A stretch of DNA of 64,000 bases from Palsa-504 sp963808315 (lineage in GTDB: Bacteria > Actinomycetota > Actinomycetes > Streptosporangiales > Streptosporangiaceae), in assembly GCA_963808315.1 (NCBI GenBank), contig CAWEFK010000009.1:62001-126000 (forward strand), in the 5' to 3' direction. Every line of letters starts with the position of its first letter. The first letter of the stretch is position 1. Of this stretch, positions 23,206 to 31,516 are shown piece by piece. The translations under genes were made by a program, and so were the position numbers. The notes below the pieces were generated by a model. That model was not told the origin of the DNA. It ran no database searches and was given only the letters and a program-made list of their open reading frames with translations.

Positions 23206-24591
23206 ATGATCTCGCAGCCATACGTATATAGGCGACACGAGCTGGCCGAACCCGACTGGCGCCGGTTCCCCGGCTGGGCCGGGGTTTCCGCCGCCGACTG
23301 GGAATCCGCCCAGTGGCAGCGCGCCCACTGCGTCAAGAACACGCGTCAGCTCCGTCAGGTCACCGGGCCGGGTCTGGATGAGTCGTTCCTCGCCGACCTC
23401 GAGCGTGACCAGCGCGAGCGCGCCACGATGTCGATGCTGCTGCCGCCGCAGATGCTCAACACCATGGTGCCGGCCGGGACGCCGGACGGTCCCGGCTTCA
23501 CCGAGGCGTTCTACGCGGATCCCGTGCGCAGGTACATGATCCCGGCGTTCAGCGACCGCAGGACCGACTGGCCGTCGCATCCCTACGCACAGCGTGACTC
23601 GCTGCACGAGGCGGAGATGTGGGCGGTCGAGGGACTGACCCACCGGTATCCCACCAAGGTGCTGGCCGAGCTGCTGCCCACCTGCCCGCAGTACTGCGGC
23701 CACTGCACCCGGATGGACCTGGTCGGCAATCCCACGGCCATGACCGACAAGCACAAGTTCGCGCTCCCCCGCGAAGACCGGCTCGAGGCGATGCTCTCCT
23801 ACCTGCGCCGCACGCCCGGGGTGCGGGACGTGGTGGTATCCGGCGGGGACGTGGCCAACCTGCCGTGGCCGCGGCTGGAGTCGTTCGTCGCCGCGCTGCT
23901 TCAGATCGACTCGATCAGGGACATCAGGCTGGCCAGCAAGGCCCTGATGGGGCTGCCGCAGCACTGGCTGTCCGACGAGGTCCGCGGGGGCATGGCCCGG
24001 CTCGCCGCGACGGCGCGCTCGCGTGGCGTGAGCATCGCCATCCACACCCACGTGAACGCGGCCCAGTCGGTGACACCGCTGGTCGCACGGGCCACCCGCG
24101 CCATGCTGGAGGCCGGCGTCAGGGACGTGCGGAACCAGGGCGTGCTGCTGCGAGGCACCAACGACAGCACCGAGGCGCTGCTCGACCTCTGTTTCGCGCT
24201 GCTCGACGAGGCCGGCATCATGCCTTATTACTTCTACATGTGCGACATGATCCCCGGCAGCGAGCACTGGCGGCTGACGCTGCGCGAGGGCCAGTCCCTG
24301 CAGCACGAGATCATGGGCTACCTACCCGGGTTCGCGACCCCGCGGATGGTCTGCGACGTGCCTTACGTCGGCAAACGATGGCTGCACCAGGTATCCAGGT
24401 ACGACACCGAGCACGGCATCTCCTACTGGACGAAGAACTACCGCACCGCCATCGAGACCGGTGACGAGCTCGCGCTCGGCCGCGAGTACCCGTACTACGA
24501 CCCGATCTACATGCTGCCCGAATCGGGTCAGGCCTGGTGGCGGAGCCTGGGTACCCGGCCGAGCTCCGGCACCGCGGAGCTCATCAGGTGA
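23206..24591 (+). CDS. kamA: Lysine 2,3-aminomutase (radical SAM, PLP)
   Basis: 461 residues. It converts L-lysine to L-beta-lysine (EC 5.4.3.2). The radical SAM cluster motif is C160-P-Q-Y-C164-G-H-C167, followed by TRMDLVGNPT. Counterparts of the clostridial substrate- and PLP-binding residues are seen: Asp347 in MCDMIPGSEHWR, Asp384 in VCDVPYVGK and Lys390 as PLP lysine. VVVSGGDVANLP is the usual SAM-binding strand. ATG 23206 lies 9 nt after GGAGGG. It supplies beta-lysine to the KamDE operon 14 kb away, or to an acetyl-beta-lysine route. It ends convergently, overlapping the GNAT gene by 8 nt. Confidence 0.9.
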   Translation: MISQPYVYRRHELAEPDWRRFPGWAGVSAADWESAQWQRAHCVKNTRQLRQVTGPGLDESFLADLERDQRERATMSMLLPPQMLNTMVPAGTPDGPGFTEAFYADPVRRYMIPAFSDRRTDWPSHPYAQRDSLHEAEMWAVEGLTHRYPTKVLAELLPTCPQYCGHCTRMDLVGNPTAMTDKHKFALPREDRLEAMLSYLRRTPGVRDVVVSGGDVANLPWPRLESFVAALLQIDSIRDIRLASKALMGLPQHWLSDEVRGGMARLAATARSRGVSIAIHTHVNAAQSVTPLVARATRAMLEAGVRDVRNQGVLLRGTNDSTEALLDLCFALLDEAGIMPYYFYMCDMIPGSEHWRLTLREGQSLQHEIMGYLPGFATPRMVCDVPYVGKRWLHQVSRYDTEHGISYWTKNYRTAIETGDELALGREYPYYDPIYMLPESGQAWWRSLGTRPSSGTAELIR

Positions 24592-25660
24592 GCTGGTAGC
24601 GGCGAGCCAGCTCGTCAAGGCGCAACCTGACCGATGGCCAGTCAGCGGCGGTGACGCTGTAGCGCGCCGAGTCGCGGGGAGTCAGGTCGGGCGCGAGCCG
24701 GTGCGAGCGAAGGATGCCCTCGAAACGCGCCCCGAACCGCTCCATCGCGTCCCGGGACCGCTGGTTCTGCGCGTGGGTGTGCAGGCATACCGAGCGGACC
24801 TGCCATACCTCGAAGGCGTGAGTCAGCATCAGCCGCTTCATCTCGGTGTTCGCCCCGGTCCTGATCGCGCCCGGGCTGAGCCACGTGTGACCGATCTCGC
24901 AGGTGTCGGGCGCGGGTCTGCGATCCGGCCACGCCCAGTACTCCAGGTTCCAGAACCGCGTCGAGCCGATCACCGCGTCGTCGTCCATCCGGACCACGGC
25001 GAACGGCACCGCCAGCTGGCTGTCCCGTGCCTCGAGCGCCGTCTCGACGTACCGGCGGCTCGTGGCCTCGTCCCGCGGCACCGCCGTCCAGCGGTACAGC
25101 TCCGCACCCCCCGCAGCGGCCGCCAGCAGGCCGGCCGCGTGGTCGTACCGCAGCGGTTCCAGCCGGATATGCCGGCCGGTCAGCTCCCCCACCTCGACGC
25201 TGGTCGACCCGGCGCCCCGCCCCTCCGAGGACGCAGGGCGTTCCAGGTATCTTGACGGGTGGCCGGCTGGGTGGGTGAAGCCGAACGTGCGGTACAGGCC
25301 GTGCGCGTCGCTGGTGTGCAGCATCCAGCGCTGCGCGGAGCCGGGGCCGTCGTCGATCATCGCCCGGACGATGGCCTTACCCAGGCCCGTGCCGCGGTGC
25401 CCGGGCAGCACGTACACATCGGCGAGGTAGGCCGACCCGCCGTCGCTGAACGCACGGGCGAAGCCGACCATGGCCCCCGTGCCCCCGGCCTGGTCATACG
25501 CGCCCACCACGCGCCAGGCTTCGCTGATCTGGCGCCGGATATCCGCCTCGCCGCGCCAGCTGGCCCAGTACGCCTCCGTCGTCAGGAACGCCACCGCGGC
25601 CGCGGCGTCAATCCGGGCCGGGTCGTCGTCGATGACGTAACCGCCGGTCAACTGCCACAT
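24584..25660 (-). CDS. Tandem GNAT acetyltransferase (two fused domains)
   Basis: 358 residues. Domain 1 (about 1-145) has the acetyl-CoA loop LPGHRGTGLGKAIV and ends HTSDAHGLYRTFGF; domain 2 (about 165-350) is RimJ/RimL-like, with RLEPLRYDHAAGL, IGSTRFWNLEYW, EIGHTWLSPGAIRTGANTEMK, LHTHAQNQRSRDAMERFGARFEG. Each domain alone is a complete GNAT fold. The ATG overlaps the stop of the PLP-enzyme gene (TGATG), so it belongs to that operon. Substrates are unknown: an amino acid or its derivative would fit the PLP neighbour; beta-lysine is a further possibility because kamA ends against it. Confidence 0.85.
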   Translation of the reverse strand: MWQLTGGYVIDDDPARIDAAAAVAFLTTEAYWASWRGEADIRRQISEAWRVVGAYDQAGGTGAMVGFARAFSDGGSAYLADVYVLPGHRGTGLGKAIVRAMIDDGPGSAQRWMLHTSDAHGLYRTFGFTHPAGHPSRYLERPASSEGRGAGSTSVEVGELTGRHIRLEPLRYDHAAGLLAAAAGGAELYRWTAVPRDEATSRRYVETALEARDSQLAVPFAVVRMDDDAVIGSTRFWNLEYWAWPDRRPAPDTCEIGHTWLSPGAIRTGANTEMKRLMLTHAFEVWQVRSVCLHTHAQNQRSRDAMERFGARFEGILRSHRLAPDLTPRDSARYSVTAADWPSVRLRLDELARRYQLT

Positions 25661-26892
25661 CAGGCCACCTCCTCAATCTCCTCGAGCTGGGCCGGCCGGG
25701 CACTCAGCGCCGCGTCGATGTCTGCGATGATGTCCGCGGCCGGCTCGACGCCAACCGAAAGCCTGATCAGGCCGTCCGGTGCCGTTTCGGCGGCCCACCG
25801 GCCGCGCCGTTCCCAGCTGGATTCGACACCGCCGAAGCTGGTCGCGGGCAGGATCAGGCGCGAGCTCTCCACCACCCGGTCGGCGGCCCGCGCGGTGTCC
25901 GCGCCGGTGCGCCCCGGGATGATCTGGAATGACAGCAACGGGCCGAATCCACCGGGCATCTGCCGGGTGGCGAGCTCCAATGTCGATTTATTGATACCGG
26001 GATAATGGACCTCGGCCACGGCGGGGTGACCGGCCAGGTGCCTGGCGATGGCCAGCGCGCTCTGCGACTGACGCGCGATCCGCAGCGGGAGCGTCTTCAG
26101 CCCGCGCAGCGCCAGCCACGCCTCGAACGGTCCGGGGATGGCCCCGCCGCTCGAGCGCCAGGCCCGCACCTGGGCCAGCAGGTCAGCGTCGCGGCTCACC
26201 ACGGCGCCCAGGATCACGTCGGAATGGCCGGACACCGCCTTGGTCAGCGAGTAAAGCGAGGCTATCGCTCCGTAGTCGAGCGGCCGCTGCAGCAAGCCGG
26301 TGGCGACGGTGTTGTCCACCACCATCGGGGCATCCGCCGCGGCCGCGAGCTCGGCCAGCCGGGCCAGGTCGGCCACGCGCAGCAGCGGGTTCGTCGGTGT
26401 CTCGGCCCACAGCACCGAGGGCCCGGCCCCCAGCGCGCGCTCGACGGCGGTCAGGTCCTGAAGGTCCGCGGTGATCCCGGCGGCACCGTGCGGCCGCAGC
26501 TTATCCGCGAGCACCCGCCCGCCGTAGTAGCCGTCGGAGGGCAGCACGATCTGTTCCCGGCCGGCCGCCAGGGCGAGCATCAGCGCCATCGAGGCCGCCT
26601 GGCCGGAGGCGAACACGACCGCTTCCGCGTCCTCGAGGCCGCCCATCGCCTGCTCGAGGGCTTCCCATCCCGGGTTGCCCTCGCGCCCGTAACCGCGGCC
26701 CGGGCGCGGCGGCCCGGCCGATACGTAGATGCTGGCCGGGACCAGCGGAGGCGTGGCCGGCTGGCCGGATGCCCGGTCGGTGCCCGCGTGGATGAGCCGG
26801 GATTCGGCCGAGAACGGCCCGCTCATCGCGGGCCGCACACGACGGGCCGCCAGCCGGGCTGCCAGCCGGGCCGGATAAATGTTACAGTACAT
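25660..26892 (-). CDS. Cys/Met-metabolism PLP enzyme (cystathionine gamma-synthase/lyase family)
   Basis: Up to 410 residues. PLP motifs: VFASGQAASMALM, the Asp in MVVDNTVATG and the lysine in YSLTKAVSGHSDVILG; the family tail GGVESSWERRGRW and LIRLSVGVE is complete. Reactions in this family include gamma-synthase, gamma-lyase and methionine gamma-lyase; which applies cannot be read from sequence. ATG 26892 would give a 22-residue Arg/Ala-rich leader; ATG 26826 (SGPFSAESRLIHAG) matches homologues better, but neither has a good ribosome site. It is divergent from a MocR regulator 3 nt away at the farthest start and is co-transcribed with the tandem GNAT. Confidence 0.88.
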   Translation of the reverse strand: MYCNIYPARLAARLAARRVRPAMSGPFSAESRLIHAGTDRASGQPATPPLVPASIYVSAGPPRPGRGYGREGNPGWEALEQAMGGLEDAEAVVFASGQAASMALMLALAAGREQIVLPSDGYYGGRVLADKLRPHGAAGITADLQDLTAVERALGAGPSVLWAETPTNPLLRVADLARLAELAAAADAPMVVDNTVATGLLQRPLDYGAIASLYSLTKAVSGHSDVILGAVVSRDADLLAQVRAWRSSGGAIPGPFEAWLALRGLKTLPLRIARQSQSALAIARHLAGHPAVAEVHYPGINKSTLELATRQMPGGFGPLLSFQIIPGRTGADTARAADRVVESSRLILPATSFGGVESSWERRGRWAAETAPDGLIRLSVGVEPAADIIADIDAALSARPAQLEEIEEVA

Positions 26893-26912
26893 TGTGTGAA
26901 CATACTGGTACG
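26881..26912. promoter_or_regulatory. Shared MocR/PLP-enzyme promoter and operator region
   Basis: TACAGTA (26883-26889) is inversely repeated as TACTGGTA around the GTG start of mocR. On the plus strand TACAGT lies 7 nt before GTG 26896, the spacing expected of a -10 for a leaderless mRNA. The two coding frames can be as little as 3 nt apart, so all control elements must sit inside the annotated N termini or this short interval. Confidence 0.45.
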
Positions 26913-28248
26913 ATATCGTCCCCAGGGCCGAACCGCCAAGGACATATCGGCCAGCGTGGAGTCAGGCGTCCGCAGCGGGCAGCTGACTCCCGGGGACCAG
27001 CTGCCGCCGGTCCGCGAGCTGGCCGGCCAGCTTGGCGTCAGCCCGACGACGGTGGCGGCGGCCTACGGGGACCTGCGCCGGCGCGGCATCACCACCGGCG
27101 CGGGCCGCGCGGGCACGCGGATCCGCGGCGCTCCCCCGGTCAGCTCGCGCGTGTACCTGAGCGCGCCGGCAGGCACCAGGGACCTCATCACCGGTGGCCC
27201 CGACCTCAAGCTCCTCCCCCTGCTGCCGGCCTGGCCGGCCAGGCCGTCTACCCGGATGTACGCCGAGCCGCCGGTCTCGCCGCGGCTGCGCCGCCTGGCC
27301 GCAGGCCAGCTGACCGCCGACGGCATCGAGGCGGCCAGCCTGACGGTGACCGGCGGCGCGCTCGACGCCATCGAGCGGGTTCTGCTTACCTGGCTGACGC
27401 CCTCCGATCGCGTGATCGTCGAGGATCCTGGCCATGCTGTCACCTTCGACCTGCTGGCGGCGATGGGCTATGCCGTGGTGCCGGTGCCGGTCGATGACCG
27501 GGGCATCCGGCCCGCCGAACTGGACCACGCGCTCGCCCGCGGCGCCGGCGCGCTGATCGTCACACCACGAGCCCAGGCCGCCACCGGGGCCGCCTGGGAC
27601 GCCGAACGGGCCACGGCGATCGCCGGGGTGTTGCGCAGGTATCCATCCGTCGGGGTCATTGAGGACGATCATGCCGGGCCCGTGGCCGGCGTGCCCGCCT
27701 TTTCTGTCTCGGCGGCTTGTGTCTCGGCGGCTTCTGTCTCGGCGGCGCAGCCGCGAGATCGCTGGGCCGTCGTCCGCTCGGTGTCCAAGTCACTCGGCCC
27801 GGACCTGCGGCTCGCCGTGCTGGCCGGCGATGAGGCGACGATCACCCGGGTGGCCGGCCGGCAGGCGCTCGGTACCGGGTGGGTGAGCTATCAGCTCCAG
27901 GAGATGGTCGCGGACATGTGGACGGACCCGGCGGTGACGCGCAGGCTGAGGACCGCGGCCGACGTCTACGCTGGCCGCCGCGATGCGTTGCGGTCGGCGC
28001 TGCGCGATCACGGCATCACGGCGAGCGGCCGATCGGGCTTCACCTGCTGGGTGACCGTGTCCGACGAAGACGGCGTGGCCTCGTCGCTCGCCGCGGCCGG
28101 CTGGGCCGTGGCTCCCGGCCAGCGGTTCCGCATAGCCGCGCCGCAGGGAGTCAGGATTTCCTCGGCCCGTCTGGAACAGGCCGACGCGATGTCGTTCGCG
28201 GCTGAATTCGCCCGAGCGCTCAGGCACCGCGCGTCCCGCCTGGACTAG
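26896..28248 (+). CDS. MocR-type (GntR winged helix plus aminotransferase) regulator
   Basis: 450 residues. The GntR domain (1-75) has ISASVESGVRSGQLTPGDQLPPVRELAGQLGVSPTTVAAAYGDL; the rest is an inactive-type class I aminotransferase fold with SLTVTGGALDAIERVL, VIVEDPGHAVTFDLL, SVGVIEDDHAG and the PLP lysine in RSVSKSLGPDLRLAV. GTG 26896 starts at the expected N terminus of the GntR domain. Residues 270-284 contain a short VSAA repeat. It is divergent from the PLP-enzyme/GNAT operon, its likely target. The effector is probably PLP with an amino acid, as for other MocR proteins. Confidence 0.9.
   Translation: MNILVRYRPQGRTAKDISASVESGVRSGQLTPGDQLPPVRELAGQLGVSPTTVAAAYGDLRRRGITTGAGRAGTRIRGAPPVSSRVYLSAPAGTRDLITGGPDLKLLPLLPAWPARPSTRMYAEPPVSPRLRRLAAGQLTADGIEAASLTVTGGALDAIERVLLTWLTPSDRVIVEDPGHAVTFDLLAAMGYAVVPVPVDDRGIRPAELDHALARGAGALIVTPRAQAATGAAWDAERATAIAGVLRRYPSVGVIEDDHAGPVAGVPAFSVSAACVSAASVSAAQPRDRWAVVRSVSKSLGPDLRLAVLAGDEATITRVAGRQALGTGWVSYQLQEMVADMWTDPAVTRRLRTAADVYAGRRDALRSALRDHGITASGRSGFTCWVTVSDEDGVASSLAAAGWAVAPGQRFRIAAPQGVRISSARLEQADAMSFAAEFARALRHRASRLD
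27703..27747 (+). repeat. 15-bp in-frame tandem repeat in mocR (3 copies)
   Basis: Three near-identical 15-bp units of the form T[C/G]TGTCTCGGCGGCT encode SVSAA, CVSAA and SVSAA. The repeat lies in a surface loop just after the PLP-site Asp strand. Confidence 0.85.
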
Positions 28249-28288
28249 CCGGGAACTAGCTGGTGACTGGCTGGGACTAGCGGCGCTG

Positions 28289-28317
28289 GCTCAGCCGCGC
28301 GCGACGCGCGGCTGAGC
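28289..28317. terminator. Bidirectional terminator overlapping the desaturase stop codon
   Basis: GCTCAGCCGCGCG pairs perfectly with CGCGCGGCTGAGC (13 bp) around CGA. It lies 40 nt after the mocR stop and covers the last codons and stop of the convergent desaturase gene, so one structure can serve both genes. Confidence 0.75.
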
Positions 28318-29245
28318 GGGCCAGTGCACCCTGGTGGCCCAGCCGAGGCGCTCGAAGATCCGGATCAGGCCGGCGGAGAGGTCGATCTGGTGCGGGCGGC
28401 TGCCGTGCCGGGCGCAGGCCGGCGCGGCGTGGTGCCCGTTGTGCCAGCTCTCCCCGAAGGAGATCAGCGCGAGCGGCCACAGGTCGGTCGACCGGTCGAA
28501 ACGGCGGCTCGGATGCGGTCGCGTGCCGATCATGTGGCACAGGGAGTTCACGCTCCAGGTGACATGGTGCAGCAGCAGCACGCGCACCAGGCCGGCCCAC
28601 AAGAGGGCGGTCATGCGGCCTGCAGGTCGCCACCGAGCGCCCAGCCCGCGCCGAACGGCAAGATCAGCGAGACGGCGCACAGTACGGGGAAAGCCCGGGC
28701 GACCCGGCCCATCGCGGGGTCGGCGAGCAGGTCCGGTGCGTAGCGGTCGGCGGGAGTCGGGTCGTCGCGGAACAGCCAGCCCATATGGGCGTGGACCAGG
28801 CCGCGGAGCTGGCCGCCTGCGCCGGTGCCGTATCGGTACGGCGAGTGCGGGTCACCCGGGCGGTCGGTGAAAGGCGTGGTGGCGCCGGTGCGTCGCGACC
28901 CAGCCGATCACGTCGCCCTGGAAGCTCATCGAGCCTGCGATCGCCAGCGTCGATCCGGAGCCAGGGCGAGGCGGTGAAGCTGCGGTGGGTGAGCAGGCGG
29001 TGGAAGCCCACCGTCACGCCGAATCCGGTGATCAGGTAGAGGCCGACCGCCAGCAGCACATCGGCGAGCCCGATGCCATGCCCCCACAGCATGGCCACCG
29101 CGACGGCCAGGCCGGCGAACGGAACGGCCACGATCAGCGCGGTCACTATGACCTGCGCTCGCCGCTGACCCGCGGGCGTCACCCCGGCGCTGCCGGGGAA
29201 AGGCTCGGTGCCGTCGTACCCGGTTCGTGCTTCCTGATCTATCAC
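28291..29245 (-). CDS. Acyl-CoA/fatty acid desaturase (membrane, three His boxes), frameshifted
   Basis: Start GTG 29245 (VIDQEARTGYDG) with AAAGGAG upstream. Three membrane helices precede HRLLTHRSF, the first His box. The second box (HRRHH) is read after a frame change near 28910, and the third, ESWHNGHHA, lies in a third frame starting by 28680, together with SVNSLCHMIGTR. This order is that of delta-9 type stearoyl-CoA desaturases, which use di-iron and oxygen to place a double bond in fatty acyl chains. About 315 residues when joined. At least two indels; the catalytic histidines are all kept. It follows a zinc-finger gene by 28 nt. Confidence 0.8.
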
Positions 29246-29273
29246 GATCACTCCTTTCGCCCGTGGAGCGGTG

Positions 29274-29558
29274 TCAGGTGACGGGCTCAGCACGGCTGCG
29301 ATGGACGTAGCACCATCGCCGGCGTGGTCCGGGCTCCAGACCGCGATTGAGCGGGTGGTCGGTTTCCTGGTAGTGCGCCTTGGCGTGCCGGCTGGGTGAA
29401 TCGTCGGAACATGCCACCCAGCCGCAGCTCAGACAGACCCGGAGCGATTGCCAGCGGCTCCCGTGGGCGCGGCACTCCCGGCAGTGATCCGCCTGCGGCG
29501 CGACCGGCACAAGCCCGTCGAGGTGCTCACAGCGCGGTGCCGACCCGTTCGGACTCAT
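29274..29558 (-). CDS. UBP-type zinc-finger protein
   Basis: 94 residues, nearly all one ZnF-UBP domain: CEHL, then CRECRAHGSRWQSLRVCLSC, VACSD, the SPSRHAKAHYQETDHPL block and the closing WCYVH. The Cys/His set can hold two to three zinc ions. In eukaryotes this fold binds the C terminus of free ubiquitin; in actinobacteria such small proteins are common and of unknown role. It lies upstream of the desaturase on the same strand and they may form one transcript. The ribosome site before ATG 29558 is weak. Confidence 0.85.
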   Translation of the reverse strand: MSPNGSAPRCEHLDGLVPVAPQADHCRECRAHGSRWQSLRVCLSCGWVACSDDSPSRHAKAHYQETDHPLNRGLEPGPRRRWCYVHRSRAEPVT

Positions 29559-29855
29559 CGTCGAGCGCGCTCAAGGCCATGCTCGGGCCGGACGTCATGC
29601 CAAGGGACCTCACCGTTCGCCGGAACGCCGGATTCCGCCGGCTGACCACTTATAGTCAAGCCTGGCATCGCGAGAGCGGAAACAGGCATTTCGAGCAGAG
29701 CCCATCACCAGGGCCGATTACCCTGCGGCTAGCGCCTGGGATGTTCGTCGTACGGCCGCGCGGACGTACTCTGGGTAGCAGGGGTGCTAGGCCAGGCGAG
29801 GTGCGCGTCCGGGGCGGACCCCGCCGCCGCACACAGGGCGGCAGGAGTGACAGGC

Positions 29856-30858
29856 ATGGAGCTGCGCCAGCTTCGCTACTTCGTGACCCTGGCCGAGGAA
29901 CTGCACTTCGGCCGCGCCGCCGCGCGCGAGCACATCGTGCAGTCAGCGCTGAGCCAGCAGGTGCAGCGGCTCGAGCGTGAGCTGGGCGTGCGACTGCTGG
30001 AACGCAGCACCCACCACGTCTCCCTGACCCCGGCCGGGGCGGCGTTCCTGGCTGAGGCGCGCCAGATCCTGGCTCACGTGGACCGGGCCGCCGCGATCGC
30101 CCGCAACACGACCGGCGCCTCCCCCACGCTGCGGGTCGGCATCATCGATTCCAGCTACGACTCGATGCCGCAGATCCTGCACGAGGTCCAGGCCCGGCAT
30201 CCCGGCCTGGTCATCCATCAGGTCGAAGCCAGCGTGCCCGAGCAGTACCAGCAGCTCGCCGACGGGCGCCTGGACGTCGGAATCGGCCGGGCTGCGCTGG
30301 CCCCGCCCCAGATCGCCTCCCAGCTGTTCCGCCGCGATCCGCTCGGGGTCCTGGTCCCGCGCGATCACCGGTTCGCCGCCCTGGACGCCATACCCGTCGC
30401 CATCTTGGCCAGCGAACCGCTGCTGCTCGCCGAGGAGGCCCGCGCCCCGGAGTTCAACCAGTTCACCGTCGAGATGTGCCGGGCCGCCGGGTTCACTCCC
30501 ACCGTGCACGAGGGCACCGTGGAGAGCATCCGCGCGGCGGCCGGCCTGGTCGCCCGGGGACGCTGCCTCTACTGCGTGCCCTCCTCCTGCATCTCCGCGC
30601 TCCCCGGCACCATCTGGCGGCCGCTGACCGACCCGCCCTCCTTCTACCCGTGGTCGGTGCTGTGGCGCGCAGGGCGAGACCTCCGACTACGTAACCGCCA
30701 TCGTCAACTGCGCGCGGAGCATGTCCGGCCGGCTGGGCTGGCTCCACGAACCCAGCCGAGCCGACGGGCGACGGGGCGCTGAACCGATTTATCGGTCTAA
30801 AATAGATAGTGGCCGTCTCGCGGGCACCGGAGGTCATGGCTATAGCGTTGGGCTATGA
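29856..30858 (+). CDS. LysR-family transcriptional regulator, frameshift near the C terminus
   Basis: ATG 29856 follows GGCAGGAG. The N-terminal winged helix is MELRQLRYFVTLAEELHFGRAA with QSALSQQVQRLERELGVRLLER; the co-inducer domain has TLRVGIIDSSYDSMPQIL, LDVGIGRAAL and LGVLVPRDHRFA. Near 30668 the frame breaks; the correct reading goes on ETSDYVTAIVNCARSMSGRLGWLHE. That frame would end at 30858, overlapping the next ATG, which supports an indel rather than a real truncation. About 333 residues. It may control the methyltransferase gene it overlaps. Confidence 0.85.
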
Positions 30859-31516
30859 CGCGGCGTAGCGAGCAGATCAGCCTCCATCTCAACGCGTATC
30901 TCACCGCGCACAGCAGCCCGCCGGACGCCGTCCTCCGGGAGCTGGCGAACGAGACCGCCGACCTGCTTCCCCAACGAGACCGGCCTGGCGATCGCGCCGG
31001 AGCAGGGCACTCTCATGACGTTGCTGACCCAGCTGGCCGGCGCCGTGTCCGCGATCGAGATCGGCACCTTCACCGGGTACTCCTCGATCTGCATCGCCAG
31101 GGGACTCGTCGGTCGGCGGAAGCCTGTTGTGCTGCGACATCAACGCGGAGTGGACCTCGGTAGCCAGGAAGTACTGGGAGAAGGCGGCGCTGGCGGACCG
31201 GATAGAGCTGCGGCTCGGCCCGGCTATCGCCACGCTGCGCTCGCTGCCTGATGAGGAGCTATTCGACCTCGCGTTCATCGACGCCGACAAGGACGGCTAC
31301 CTGGGCTACTGGCGGGAGGTCGTGCCGCGGGTCCGCCCCGGCGGGTTGATCATGGTAGACAACACGTTCTCGCATGGCCGCGTTATCGACGCGGGCAACG
31401 ACAATCCGGCCGTGATCGCGATCAGGGATTTTAACGATCACGCCGCCGCCGACGACCGCGTGGACCTGGTCATGATCCCGATCGGGGACGGCCTGACGCT
31501 TGCCCGGAAGAAATAG
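30855..31516 (+). CDS. SAM-dependent O-methyltransferase (CCoAOMT/COMT class), frameshifted
   Basis: Starts MTRRSEQISLHLNAYLTAHSS at ATG 30855. After an indel near 30970 comes EQGTLMTLLTQLAG, then motif I AIEIGTFTGYSSICIARGL. A second indel near 31115 leads to LLCCDINAEWTSVARKYWEKA, the metal-binding FIDADKDGYLGYW and IMVDNTFSHGRV. This is the order of Mg-dependent catechol/caffeoyl-CoA O-methyltransferases, about 221 residues. Its ATG overlaps the corrected LysR stop. Its 3' end overlaps the convergent LacI gene by 47 nt. The acceptor, probably a phenolic compound, is unknown. Confidence 0.83.

Noticed and set aside
23206..24591. Glutamate 2,3-aminomutase instead of lysine 2,3-aminomutase
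   Set aside because: Both carboxylate counterparts that hold the lysine side chain (Asp347, Asp384) are present, and beta-lysine enzymes are encoded nearby.
26005..28248. A 747-residue protein starting at 26005
   Set aside because: The first 297 codons are antisense to the PLP enzyme; the GntR domain begins at GTG 26896.
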